From CAZMXP01 sp964570285 (GTDB lineage Bacteria; Planctomycetota; PLA2): a stretch of DNA of 64,000 nucleotides. Each line of letters starts with the position of its first letter. Positions within the stretch are counted from its first letter, which is position 1. The stretch is taken from positions 140,586 to 204,585 of the forward strand of contig CAZMXP010000001.1 in NCBI GenBank assembly GCA_964570285.1. The letters are read 5' to 3'. This document shows positions 16,583 through 25,869 of the stretch, in pieces. The translations under genes were made by a program, and so were the position numbers. The notes beneath the pieces are model-generated. The model searched no databases and was not told the origin of the DNA. It saw only the letters and a list, made by a program, of their open reading frames with translations.

Positions 16583-19500
16583 TCACGCCGGGGGGGGCGG
16601 GGCTTCGGGGGCGGGAGGCGGCGGCTGGGTCTTGATGTGGATGTCGCGCTGCGGGAAGGGGATCTCGATGCCCGCGCGCTGGAACGCGGCAAAAAGCGCG
16701 TAGTACAGGTCGCTGACGATGCGCGGGTACTCCCAGGGATCCTGGACCCACGCGAGCGCCTCGAAGTCGAGCGAGCTGTCGCCGAAGCGGAGGAAGCGGA
16801 CCTCCGGGGGAGGGCGGGCGAGCACGCGGCCGTGCGAGCGCACGGCCTCGAGGGCCACCTCCTTCACGAGCGCGACATCGCTCCCGTAGGCGACGCCGAA
16901 GGGGATGTGCGTGCGCAGCTTCGGGTCGGTGTAGACGTAGTTGACGACGTTCTGCGTGATGAAGTCCCGGTTGGGCACGAGCATGTAGATGTTGTCGCGC
17001 GTCTGGACGGTCGTGGCGCGGATGTTGATGCGGCGCACGATGCCCTCCGTCTGCCCGACGCGGACGACGTCGCCGACCCGCAAGGGCCGCTCGAAGAGCA
17101 GGATCAGCCCGCTGATGAAATTGGAGACGATCTCCTGCAGGCCGAAACCGATGCCGACGCTGAGGGCCGCGACGATGTAGCCGAGGCTCGTCAGGTCGAA
17201 CAGCTCCAGCGACGCGACGTAGACGCCGAGGGCGACCAGCACGTAGCCGACGAGCGTCGTGATCGTGTACTGAAGCCCCCGGTCGAGGCCGGTGCGCTGC
17301 AGCAGCAGGTCGTAGAGCGCCCGCTTGATCGCCCGCACCGCCGCGAGGGCGAAGAACAGCAGGAAGACCGCGACGAAGAGGTTCCACCAGGTGACCGGCC
17401 GCTCCGACCCGGCGCCGACGAAGGGCAACGGCTCGCCGAAGAGCGTGCGCACTTCCGCGAGGCTCGCCCCGGCGAGGGCGAGCGCGGCCCACGCCGAGAG
17501 GAAGAAGAAGAGCGTGCGCAGCACGAAGCGCGTGACGAGTTCCGCGCTCTCGCGGCGGCGCGCCCCCCCCTCGCGCTCCTCGCCCGCCTCGGGGCGCCGG
17601 ATGCGCGAGAGCGCGAGCAGCATCGCCACGCGGTAGACGAGCGCCCCCGCGACCGAGACCGCGAGCACGATGCCCGAGAGCCCCGCGATGAGCCCCGCGA
17701 GGATGTCGTAGCGGAAGACATCGAGCAGCAGCAGGCCCGGCACGAGCAGCACGACGACGGGCTGCAGGACGGCGACGGAAAGGCGCAGGAAGCGGCCCAA
17801 CCGCCCCTCGCCGGAGGGAAGCAGGGCGAGCAGGTGCCGCCGCCGCAGCAGCAGCGTCACGAGGACGGCACCCGCCGCGATCTTGTAGCCGAGCAGCAGG
17901 CACTCCGTCGCCCCCACGTTCCCGTAGCCGAGATGCGTCAACGCCTGGTGGAAGGGCAGCACGACCAGCGAGAGATAGAGCAGCAGCCGCACGCCGACGC
18001 GCATCCGGGCGAGCGCCCTCGGATCGCCGCGCCCGAGGAGCCCCGGCCTGTCGCCGTGGCCCAGGAGCTGGCGATTGAGGGCGCCGAGCAGCCAGAAGCC
18101 GCCGAGGATCCACCCGAGCGACGAGAGCAGGGCCTCGACGCCGAGGGGCAGCGCCGGAAGCAGCAGCGTCGCGCCGTGCGGCAGGAGGAACAGGAAGAGC
18201 GCGATCAGGAACGCGCGGAGGAAGCGCGCCAGCGCCTCCGCCGCACCCGCGACCTCCTTGTCCTCCCGGCGCGCCTCGAGCGACCGCAGTCGCGCGCGCA
18301 GTCCGCGCCCCGCAAGGAAGAGCGCCAGCGCGAAGGCCAGCGCGCCGCCGAAGTAGGTGAGGGCTCCCGCGCCGTGTCCCGGCGTCGCGAAGTACCGGCC
18401 GACCGCGCCCACCGAGTCCACGACGAACGCCGGGAGGGCGGCGAGATCCCCGACGCCCCGCCGGACCGCCTCCCACGTGATGTGGCTCTCCCCGCGCAGG
18501 AAGAGGTTCTCGCGCCGGAGCAGGAAAAGCGTCGCGCGCTCCGTCTCGTAGGTCTCCTCCCGGATCCGGAGGCCCTTGCGGATCTCCTGCCCGATCAGGT
18601 CGAGCGCCTCCTGCGACAACCCGAGCAGGCGCTCGCGCTCCTCCGCCAGCGCCTGCCAGCGCGACGCCTCCTCCTCCCCCCCCCCCCGCCCCCCCCCCCC
18701 CGCCCACCCCCCCCGGCGCGCCCCCCCCCCCCCGGCAAACAGAAACCCCCGCCAAGAAGAGCGCCCCGGCCCGACACCGCCGCGACGCCCGGGCCGCCCC
18801 CCCCCCCCCCCCCCCGGCGCCCCCCCCGCCCCCTCCCCGGGGGCGCGCCCCGCCGCCCGACGGGAATCGAGATCCCCCTGCATCGTCTCGCGCCGCTGCG
18901 CGAGCCGCCGTCCCTCGGCCGCCAGCGACCGTTCGCGCGCGCCGAGCGCATCGACCTCCTCGCGGTAGCCCGCGCTCCCGGTGGCCCGCTCGAGGCGCCG
19001 GAGCATTCCCGCGACCTCCTCGCTCGTCGGCGCCGCGAGGCCCTCCCGGTAGATGCGCTCGAGCCTCGCCTGCTCTTCCAGCGCCGCGGCGCGCGCCGCC
19101 GCGAGCGTCGCCCCGCCGCGCGTCCGGTCGGCGACCTCCTGCCGCGTCGCCTTCTCGGCGGCGCGCAGCAGCTCGTTCTCGAGCTCCTCCGCGAGGCGCA
19201 GCCTCTCGTGCGGCGTCTTCGCCTGCGCGAGTTCGGCCTCCTTGCGGCGGATCGCGCTCTCGGCCGCGCTTCTCCTCCGCGAGGCGCTGGTCGAGGAGCT
19301 TCTGCACGGCGTCGGCGAGCGCCTGCGCCCGCTGCAGGCGCTTCTCGGCGGCCGCCGCGCGCGCGCGCGCGATCCCGGTCTCGGCGGGCGCGTCCTTCGC
19401 GCGCTGCTCCAGGAACGCCGCGCGCATCGCGTGGTGGACCGCCCCCTGCTGCCGGACGCGCAGGCGGCGCTGGAGCAGGTTGTACTCCTCGTCGGAGAGG

Positions 19501-20090
19501 TCGCCGCGCGCCTCGCTCGCGGCCTTGATCTCGGCGACGGTCTTGAGCGCCTCCTGCCGCCGCTTCTCGTTCTCCTCGGTCTCGGCGGGCAGCTTCTCCT
19601 GCGCCTCGGTCCGCGCGCGCAGCGCCTCCGTGGCCTGCGCCGCCGCCGCGCGGGCGGCCTCCAGCGCGGGCAGGTAGGTCTGCTGCAGCGCGTCGTGGAG
19701 CGGAAGCGACTGCCGCAGGCGCGCGAGGGCGCCCGTCTCCTGCGCGACATCGAGCGACTCGAGCGCGCGCGTGGCGGCGGCGAGGTCGGCCTCGGCCGCG
19801 CCGAGTTCGTCCTGCAGCGTCGCGGAGGCCTGCGCCTGCCTCGCGATCTCGTCCAGCAGGACGAGGTGCCGCTCGAGGACCTCGATCGCCCGGTTGACGA
19901 CGGAGACGAGCGCCGCCTTCTCGCCCTGCTGGAGTTGCGCCGCCTCCTTCTGCAACTCGTCGAGGCGCACGCGCACCGCCTCCGCGGAGCGCATGTCCAC
20001 GCCGCCGGGGTTCTCGGGCAGCGGCTCCTGCGCCCGGACCGCGACCGCGATCACGCACGTCCACGCGCAGAGATAGACGAGTGCCCTCAC
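16583..20090 (-). CDS. MscK/MscM-like mechanosensitive channel, frameshifted as assembled
   Basis: A GTG at 20090 begins a signal peptide (MRALVYLCAWTCVIAVAVRA) and a long periplasmic coiled coil (about 30-480), as in KefA/YjeP. The frame breaks near 19262-19275 (after LDQRLAEEKR); one frame over continues with SAAESAIRRKEAELAQ and stays open to 16583. The membrane part has about ten helices. The MscS domain is complete: GIGFGLQEIVSNFISG, FERPLRVGDVV, VPNRDFITQNVVNY, then the alpha/beta C-terminus. The likely role is release of solutes under hypo-osmotic shock. A second problem is a homopolymer-rich stretch at 18675-18850 within the coiled coil. Both defects could be sequencing errors, so I treat this as one gene rather than a true pseudogene. 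TATAAT lies nine bases before the GTG. Confidence 0.82.
18675..18850. other. Probable sequencing/assembly error tract inside the channel gene
   Basis: Runs of C up to about 20 long, broken by single bases, replace what should be coiled-coil coding sequence. On the gene strand these are poly-G runs giving a Gly/Arg-rich translation unlike either flank. The reading frame happens to stay open. Residues encoded here should not be trusted. Confidence 0.75.
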
Positions 20091-20105
20091 GCCGGGCGGA
20101 TTATA
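20091..20105 (-). promoter_or_regulatory. Leaderless-type -10 element, channel gene
   Basis: Consensus TATAAT (20105-20100 on the minus strand), nine-base spacer, GTG at 20090. Confidence 0.6.
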
Positions 20106-20151
20106 GGGGAACGCGGGGGGAGGGGGCGGGGATCGGCGCCGCAGGGCCCGC

Positions 20152-21891
20152 TCACGCGCCGGGTTCCGCGCTGAGGCCCTCGAAGAAGTGGCGCACGTTC
20201 GTGCCGAGCGTGCGCGTGCGGTAGCCGCCCTCCTGCACGACCAGCGTCGGCAGGTTCAGCTCGCGCAGCATGCGGCCGTTGCGTTCGAAGTCGCGCGCCG
20301 TGAGCGTCCACGTGCCGGTCGGATCCCCCTTGGCCGGGTCGAGCCCGAGGGCCACGATCAGGAAGGCGGGACCGAACTCCCGGACGATCCGGATCGCCTT
20401 CGCCAGCGTGCGCGCGTACTGGTCGCCGTTCTGGATCTCCGGCAGGGGCAGGTTGACGTTGAACCCCTCGCCCTTCCCGGCGCCCCGTTCGTCCGCGAAT
20501 CCTGTGAAGTAGGGATAGGCGAACGCCGGATCGCCGTGGATCGACACCGTCAGCACATCGTCGCGCTCGTAGAAGATGTCCTGCTGGCCGTTCCCGTGGT
20601 GGTAGTCGAGGTCGAGGATGGCGACCTTGCCGTGGCCGGAGAAATAGTGCGCGGCGACCGCCGCGTTGCAGAAGTAGCAGAAGCCGCCGAAGCTCCGGCG
20701 CTCGGCGTGGTGGCCCGGGGGGCGGACGAGGGCGTAGGCGAGGCGCCGGCCGGCGAGGAGCAGGTCGGCCGCGCTGAGCACGCAATCGACGCCGCGCTTC
20801 GCCGCGGGAAAGGCGTTGCGGTTGATCGGCGTGAACGTGTCGATGCAGTAGTAGCCGGCGCGGATCGACAGCTCCTTCGGCGGCCGCGCCACGTTCCGGA
20901 TCGGGAAGACGTAGGGGTAGACCGACTTGCCCGGCGGCGTGCCGGCGCACGCGCGCTCGATGTACTGGACCAGTTCGGCGTCATGGACCGCCCGGATGTG
21001 GCGCAGCGGATACTCGCGCACGGGCACGAGTTCGAACCGGCCGGTCGGCATCAGCTCGCCGAGGATCGCGCGGATGCGCGCCGGCGCCTCGACGTAGCCG
21101 CGCTCCTGGATGTGGTGGATGTCATGCTTGTCGTTCACCGTCACGGGGATCTTCTCGGGCGTCCGCGTGGCGGCCGGCGGGTGGGCCTTCCGCGCCGGCG
21201 AGTAGCGCGGCGGCCGCAGCCGGACCGGATCGTCGCGGAACGACGCCACGACCTTCCGGATGTAGGCCTCGTCGCAGAGATGCGCGTACTTGCGCTCGAG
21301 GATCGCCCGCACCGCGCGCCTCGCGAGCGCCACGCCGAGCCCCTTGCCCCGGTCGAGGGCGTCGTACATCAGGTGCGGCAGGTTCCTGTCGCTGCCCCCG
21401 GGGACGGCCGTCTCGTAGGCCGTGCCGACGATCGGCAGCGCGCCGTAGGACTCGTAGAAGCGCAGCCGCGCGCCGTTCTGCTTGCGCAGCACCGGATCGG
21501 GGCAGCGGTCCGCGTCGTCCGGCAGGCACTCGAACAGCAGGGCGGTCGCGCCGAGCGCCAGCGACTCCCCGCGGACCCTCTCGTAGAGCGCCGCCCCGAT
21601 GCCCCGCGCCCGGGTCCCGGGCGCGTTGGCGATGTAGTCGAGATAGCAGAACGCGAGCGCCGGATCGTGCAGCAGCAGCGCGAAGCCGCAGACGTGGCCC
21701 TTCGCGTTCTCGGCGACGAAGAGGATCGAGCGGAAGGCGAAGCGGAAGGGGTCGCGCAGCCTCTCGGGCAGCCCCTCCGCGTCCTTCGCGGGCGCACCGG
21801 GAAACTGCGCGACGAGGATCTGCTGCACCTCGCGGATCGCGCTCCGGTTGCGCGGCAGCACGTCGTCGTAGATGCGGCGGATGCGGAACAT
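20152..21891 (-). CDS. GNAT acetyltransferase fused to class II histone-deacetylase-like amidohydrolase
   Basis: 579 residues from ATG 21891 (583 if ATG 21903 is used; I prefer 21891 because TACCAT 21907-21902 precedes it and contains the earlier ATG). Residues about 1-230 are a GNAT domain with the acetyl-CoA loop RARGIGAALYERVR and LLFECLPDD. Residues about 270-579 are an HDAC/acetylpolyamine amidohydrolase domain: PGHHAERR with His394-His395, DLDYHHGNG with zinc ligands Asp429 and His431, Asp518 in GLDPAKGD, and QEGGYR near the end. One polypeptide thus carries acyl transfer and deacetylation, perhaps on a polyamine or a protein lysine (inference). Cytoplasmic. It is divergent from the small gene at 22038. 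Confidence 0.9.
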   Translation of the reverse strand: MFRIRRIYDDVLPRNRSAIREVQQILVAQFPGAPAKDAEGLPERLRDPFRFAFRSILFVAENAKGHVCGFALLLHDPALAFCYLDYIANAPGTRARGIGAALYERVRGESLALGATALLFECLPDDADRCPDPVLRKQNGARLRFYESYGALPIVGTAYETAVPGGSDRNLPHLMYDALDRGKGLGVALARRAVRAILERKYAHLCDEAYIRKVVASFRDDPVRLRPPRYSPARKAHPPAATRTPEKIPVTVNDKHDIHHIQERGYVEAPARIRAILGELMPTGRFELVPVREYPLRHIRAVHDAELVQYIERACAGTPPGKSVYPYVFPIRNVARPPKELSIRAGYYCIDTFTPINRNAFPAAKRGVDCVLSAADLLLAGRRLAYALVRPPGHHAERRSFGGFCYFCNAAVAAHYFSGHGKVAILDLDYHHGNGQQDIFYERDDVLTVSIHGDPAFAYPYFTGFADERGAGKGEGFNVNLPLPEIQNGDQYARTLAKAIRIVREFGPAFLIVALGLDPAKGDPTGTWTLTARDFERNGRMLRELNLPTLVVQEGGYRTRTLGTNVRHFFEGLSAEPGA

Positions 21892-22037
21892 CGGGGAGGA
21901 CATGGTACGCACGGCTCCGACAGGGGCGAAGGAGGGGGGCCCGGGGGGAGGCGCGCGCAGATTCGCGCACCGCGGGGACGGGAGGCCGCCCTCCGGCCCC
22001 CGCACCCCCTCGGCATGGCATTTGTGCAGGCCCCGGC

Positions 22038-22436
22038 ATGAGACAACAGGGCAGGCCTCCCCGCCCCCGGATGCAGGTGGAAAGTCGAGAGACGAAGCTC
22101 GATCGCAAGCGCCGCCTCACGGCGAAGCGCGCGAACGACGGCCGCGCGAACGGCGTCGTCGAGATCCGGGGGCCCGTGGGTCCGGACCTGGAGCGTGTGA
22201 TCCGGTCGGATGTGGACGGTGCGTTCGCGCGGGTTTCGCGGCGCGACCCCGAGGCGAGGATCCTCCTCATGGCCCGACGCGGCGAGGACCTCGTCATCGA
22301 GACCGAGAGCGAGAAGCTCGCCCAGCACATCGCCGACACGCTCCGGAAGAGCCGGCACATGGAGATCGAGCGTGCCTACGTCGACGGGGCGGCCTGCCGC
22401 TTCCTCGTCTGCCACCCCGCCCGGGAGCGGCGCTAG
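22038..22436 (+). CDS. Small hypothetical protein, possibly BCAM0308-like
   Basis: 132 residues. The N-terminal 35 residues are basic and probably disordered. The remainder (VVEIRGPVGPDLERVI ... RILLMARRGEDLVIETES ... LAQHIADTLRK) has a beta-alpha-beta pattern that reminds me of the C-terminal part of BCAM0308-type proteins; the zinc-ribbon expected at the N-terminus of those is missing here. The next gene, two bases on, is a separate small Cys-rich protein, so the two may work as a split pair (inference). The start is uncertain: neither ATG 22038 nor ATG 22071 has a Shine-Dalgarno or a TANNNT hexamer. Confidence 0.55.
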   Translation: MRQQGRPPRPRMQVESRETKLDRKRRLTAKRANDGRANGVVEIRGPVGPDLERVIRSDVDGAFARVSRRDPEARILLMARRGEDLVIETESEKLAQHIADTLRKSRHMEIERAYVDGAACRFLVCHPARERR

Positions 22437-22437
22437 C

Positions 22438-22620
22438 ATGCGGATCCACTGCGATGCCTGCGGGGCGGAGATCCGGAAGGAGGCGGCGGTCGTCGCGCGG
22501 GCGGGCGACAAGGACAAGGAGGTCTACTACTTCTGCACGCTCGCCTGCCTCGAGAGCATGGCGCACCTCGAACTCGTCGCGGACCCCGCGCGCGGCGAGG
22601 ATGCGACGACGCCGCCCTGA
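22438..22620 (+). CDS. 60-residue zinc-finger-like protein (TRASH/YHS type)
   Basis: The ATG is one base after the stop of the preceding gene, so translation is probably coupled. The sequence has CDACG at residues 5-9 and YYFCTLAC near 30-37, the Cys-X2-Cys ... Phe-Cys-X3-Cys spacing of TRASH and related treble-clef metal-binding domains. Such small proteins bind zinc or sense heavy metals; no direct target is visible. The C-terminal 15 residues are acidic. It ends nine bases before the convergent stop of the beta-CASP gene. Confidence 0.7.
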   Translation: MRIHCDACGAEIRKEAAVVARAGDKDKEVYYFCTLACLESMAHLELVADPARGEDATTPP

Positions 22621-22629
22621 CCCGGGCGG

Positions 22630-24024
22630 TCAGAGATCGAAGCTCGCGCCAAGCGCGGGCACTTCGACGCGAGCGAAGCCCGCCGAGCGCATCGCCTCCG
22701 CGAGCGCCTCGGACTGCTGCTCCTCGCCGTGCACGCAGAACGCGACCTGCGCGTCGCGCTGCGTGGCCGCGTAGTCGAGCAGCTCGCTCCGGCCCGCATG
22801 GTGCGAGAGCCCGTCGAGGCGCAGCACCTCCGCGCGCACCGGCACCCAGTCGCCGAAGATGCGGGCGCGGTCGGCACCGTCGGCGAGGCGCCGCCCGAGC
22901 GTGTGTTCGGCGCAGAACCCCACCATCAGCACCGTGTTGCGCGGGTCGCCGACGCCGTGCTTGAGGTGGTGGAGCACCCGTCCGCCCTCGCACATGCCGC
23001 TCGCGGCGATCACGAGGCAGGGCCCGGGCCGATGGTTCAGCGCCTTCGACTCCTCCGCCGTGCGCAGGTAGGTCAGGGCCTTGAAGCCGAACGGGTCGCC
23101 GGGACGGTCGTCGGCGAGGTAGGCCGCGGTCTTGCGGTCGAAGCAGTCCGGGTGCACGCGGTAGATCGCGGTGACGTCGATGCTGAGCGGGGAGTCGACG
23201 TAGACCGGGAAACGAGGGAGGTTCCCCTCCGCCCAGAGTTCGTGCAGCAGGTAGGTCAGCGTCTGGGCGCGCCCCAGCGCGAACGCGGGCACGATGACGC
23301 GGCCGCCGCGGCCCACGGTCTTCTCGATCGCCGCGAGCAGCTGACGCTTCGCCTCCGCGACGCTGCCGCCGTGGTCGCGGCCGCCGTACGTGCTCTCGGT
23401 GAGGAAGACATCCCCCTGGGGCACCGCCTCGGGATCGCGGAGAATGGGGAAGTTCCTCCGGCCGATGTCGCCGGTGAAGACGACGCGCTTCGAGGTGCCG
23501 TGGCCGCGCTCGGTCACGGTCGTGACCGCGCTGCCGAGGATGTGGCCCGCGTCCGCGAAGCGGAAGCGCACGCCGGGCAGCGCCTCCAGCTCGCGGCCGT
23601 AGGGCACCGCCACCATGCGCGCGATCGTCTCGCGCGCGTCGTCGGGCGTGTAGAGCGGCTCGACCTCGCGCTCGCCCGTCGCGCGGCGGCGGTTGAGATA
23701 GGCGGCGTCCGACGCCTGGATGTGGGCGCTGTCCATCAGCATCACGGCGGTGATGTCCCGGGTCGCGGGGGTGCAGAAGACGGGACCCGGGAACCCCGCC
23801 TTCACGAGGGCGGGCAGCGCGCCGCTGTGGTCGATGTGGGCATGCGAGAGCAGCACCGCGTCCACGGAGCGCGCGTCGAACCCGAGGGAGCGGTTGCGCG
23901 CCTCGGACTCCCTCCGCGGGCCCTGCACGAGCCCGCAGTCGAGCAGCAGGCGCCCGGAGCGCGTCTCGAGCAGGTGCCGGGAGCCCGTGACGGACCGGGC
24001 GGCCCCGTGGAAGGTGATCCTCAT
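22630..24024 (-). CDS. Metallo-beta-lactamase / beta-CASP RNA-processing-type hydrolase
   Basis: 464 residues, the usual size for the bacterial and archaeal beta-CASP family related to CPSF73 and YsgF-type nucleases. The MBL motifs are complete: SHAHIDHSG (motif 2), ADAGHILGS, GDIGR and, in the C-terminal MBL part, GLSHHAGR. The beta-CASP insert has FLTESTYGGRDH, VPAFALGRAQTLTYLLHEL and SGMCEGGRVLHHL, with the RMMBL domain at the end (VHGEEQQ). Predicted role: exo- or endoribonuclease acting on RNA, cytoplasmic. It follows the M3 peptidase by 20 bp on the same strand; co-transcription is likely but no functional tie is evident. Confidence 0.9.
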   Translation of the reverse strand: MRITFHGAARSVTGSRHLLETRSGRLLLDCGLVQGPRRESEARNRSLGFDARSVDAVLLSHAHIDHSGALPALVKAGFPGPVFCTPATRDITAVMLMDSAHIQASDAAYLNRRRATGEREVEPLYTPDDARETIARMVAVPYGRELEALPGVRFRFADAGHILGSAVTTVTERGHGTSKRVVFTGDIGRRNFPILRDPEAVPQGDVFLTESTYGGRDHGGSVAEAKRQLLAAIEKTVGRGGRVIVPAFALGRAQTLTYLLHELWAEGNLPRFPVYVDSPLSIDVTAIYRVHPDCFDRKTAAYLADDRPGDPFGFKALTYLRTAEESKALNHRPGPCLVIAASGMCEGGRVLHHLKHGVGDPRNTVLMVGFCAEHTLGRRLADGADRARIFGDWVPVRAEVLRLDGLSHHAGRSELLDYAATQRDAQVAFCVHGEEQQSEALAEAMRSAGFARVEVPALGASFDL

Positions 24025-24044
24025 CGCAGACGGCTACGGGCCAC

Positions 24045-25772
24045 CTACCCCGCCGCGAGCAGCGTGCGCAGCCGCTCCATCGCGAGCGGCACCACCTCGC
24101 GGAAGATCGACGCGTCCATCGCGAAGCGCAGCCCGGCGGCCCGGAAGAGTTCGGGCAGCGGACGGGTGCCGCCCAGCTTCAGCGCGGAGCGGTAGGCCTC
24201 GACGGCGGCCTTGGGGTCGCGCCGGTAGTTGCGCCAGAGCTGGATCGCGCCCAGTTGCGCGATGCCGTACTCGATGTAGTAGAGCGGGTGGGCGAAGAAG
24301 TGCGGCACCGCCTGCCAGCCGTCGGCGGCGTACTCCATGAGTCCCGACCAGTCGATCCCGGGGGAGAAGCGCAGGCCCAGCTCCACCCACTTCGCGCGGC
24401 GCTCGTCCGCGGAGTGGCCGGGGTGCTCGTAGATCCAGTGCTGGAAGGCGTCGATCTGCGCGACGCGCCCGAACGAGAGGACGATCCCCTCGAGATTCTC
24501 CGCCTCCAGCGCCCGCGCGGTCGCCGCGTCGAAGACCGCGGGCATCTGCTCCATCGCGAGCAACTCCATGCCCATGCTCGCCACCTCGGCGAACTCGGTC
24601 GGGCTGTTGCGGTCGTCGACGAGCGGCAGGTCCCGGCTCGCGATCGTGTGGAAGGCGTGGCCGCCCTCGTGCAGCAGCACCTGCAGGTCCCGCGGGCTGC
24701 CGACGGCGTTCGCGAAGATGAAGGGCAGCCGGATGTCCTCGACGCCCCAGTTGTAGCCGCCCGGCGCCTTGCCGGGCCGCGACATCAGGTCGAGCAGGCC
24801 GTTCCGCACGAGGATGTCGAACTCCGAGTCGAACCGCGGATCGACGCGCTGGAAGAGGCGGCGCGCGAGGCCGACGAACTGGGGCTGATCGCCGAAGAGC
24901 GGCGCCGCGCCCCGGCCGAGCAGGCTCACGTTCATGTCGTAGGGGCGCAGCGTCGGCACGCCGAGGCGGCGCCGGCGCACCTCGCGCAACTCGTTCGCGA
25001 GCGGCGAGACGACCTCCTCGACGGCCTCGTGGAACTGGACGCACCCCTGGCGCGTGTAGTCGAACCGCAGCAGTTGCGCGAAGCGGAACCCGATGTAGTC
25101 GTCGAACCCGGCGTTCCGCGCGCACTGGCCGCGCAGGCCGAGCAGCGCATCGAAGATCGCGTCGATCCTCCCGCGGTCCTGCGCGCGCCGGCGCACGAGC
25201 GCGAGATAGGCGCCCTCGCGGCGCGCGCGGTCGGGATCGAGCAGGACCGCCACGCACTGCTCCCGCGTGAGCTGCTTGCCCTCGAAGGGCACGAGCGTGG
25301 CCCCCTGCACCCCCTCCCATTCCGTCACCTTCTGCTGCTCCTCGCCCGCGAGACGCGTGTTCTCCTCCCGGAAGATGCGCGCCTCCGTCTCCTTGTTGCG
25401 CACGAAGACCTTCAGCTCCTCGGGCAGCCCGCCGCGGTGCGGCGACTCGAGGAAGCGGCGGTTGAGCCGGTCCTGCAGGCGCTCCCACGCGGGCCACACC
25501 TCGCTCTGGAACCGGCGCAGCCGCTCCTTCGCGGCGCCGTTGCCGGTCTCGCGATGGCTCGCGCTGCCGCACCGCGCGTGCGCCCCGGAGACGAGCGACG
25601 AGACCTCGCTCCAGTCGTGCAGGTAGCGCGTCAGGTGCGGCGGGCCCTCGATCGGGCGCTTCAGCAGGCGGTCGACCGCCTGCTCGATCTCGGGCACCTT
25701 CTCGGGGTCGAAGCCGGGCGGCACGAACCGGCGGGGCGGAGTGGCGACGTCGGGGGAGGTCGGGAGTTCCAT
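24045..25772 (-). CDS. M3-family oligoendopeptidase (PepF-like)
   Basis: 575 residues, no signal peptide. The zinc site is HEGGH with His368, Glu369 and His372, preceded by LLHEGGHAFH, and the distal ligand Glu falls in PTEFAEVASMGMELL about 25 residues later, as in M3 peptidases. SGLMEYAADGWQAVPHFF and YYIEYGIAQLGA near the end are typical of the M3B group. The role is cytoplasmic hydrolysis of oligopeptides. It is first of a two-gene unit with the beta-CASP hydrolase. The start is supported by CATACT nine bases upstream, a one-base departure from the TANNNT pattern seen elsewhere. Confidence 0.9.
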   Translation of the reverse strand: MELPTSPDVATPPRRFVPPGFDPEKVPEIEQAVDRLLKRPIEGPPHLTRYLHDWSEVSSLVSGAHARCGSASHRETGNGAAKERLRRFQSEVWPAWERLQDRLNRRFLESPHRGGLPEELKVFVRNKETEARIFREENTRLAGEEQQKVTEWEGVQGATLVPFEGKQLTREQCVAVLLDPDRARREGAYLALVRRRAQDRGRIDAIFDALLGLRGQCARNAGFDDYIGFRFAQLLRFDYTRQGCVQFHEAVEEVVSPLANELREVRRRRLGVPTLRPYDMNVSLLGRGAAPLFGDQPQFVGLARRLFQRVDPRFDSEFDILVRNGLLDLMSRPGKAPGGYNWGVEDIRLPFIFANAVGSPRDLQVLLHEGGHAFHTIASRDLPLVDDRNSPTEFAEVASMGMELLAMEQMPAVFDAATARALEAENLEGIVLSFGRVAQIDAFQHWIYEHPGHSADERRAKWVELGLRFSPGIDWSGLMEYAADGWQAVPHFFAHPLYYIEYGIAQLGAIQLWRNYRRDPKAAVEAYRSALKLGGTRPLPELFRAAGLRFAMDASIFREVVPLAMERLRTLLAAG

Positions 25773-25843
25773 GCGGCGACCAGTATGACCGGGAGGCGGA
25801 TTTTTGTGGGGCGGGGGGGCTTTTTAGCGTCGGCCGGTGGGAC

Positions 25844-25869
25844 TATGATCCCGCGCTCAGGAGGATCGC
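25844..25869 (+). promoter_or_regulatory. Promoter -10 and Shine-Dalgarno of the 25870 lipoprotein gene
   Basis: TATGAT at 25844-25849 is followed 20 bases later by ATG 25870, with a strong AGGAGG (25859-25864) five bases before the start. This is a leadered start, in contrast with most neighbours. Confidence 0.55.

Noticed and set aside
21904..22005. Upstream start for the GNAT-deacetylase fusion at 22005
   Set aside because: Adds a Pro/Arg-rich stretch unlike the domain; the GNAT homology begins right after 21891.
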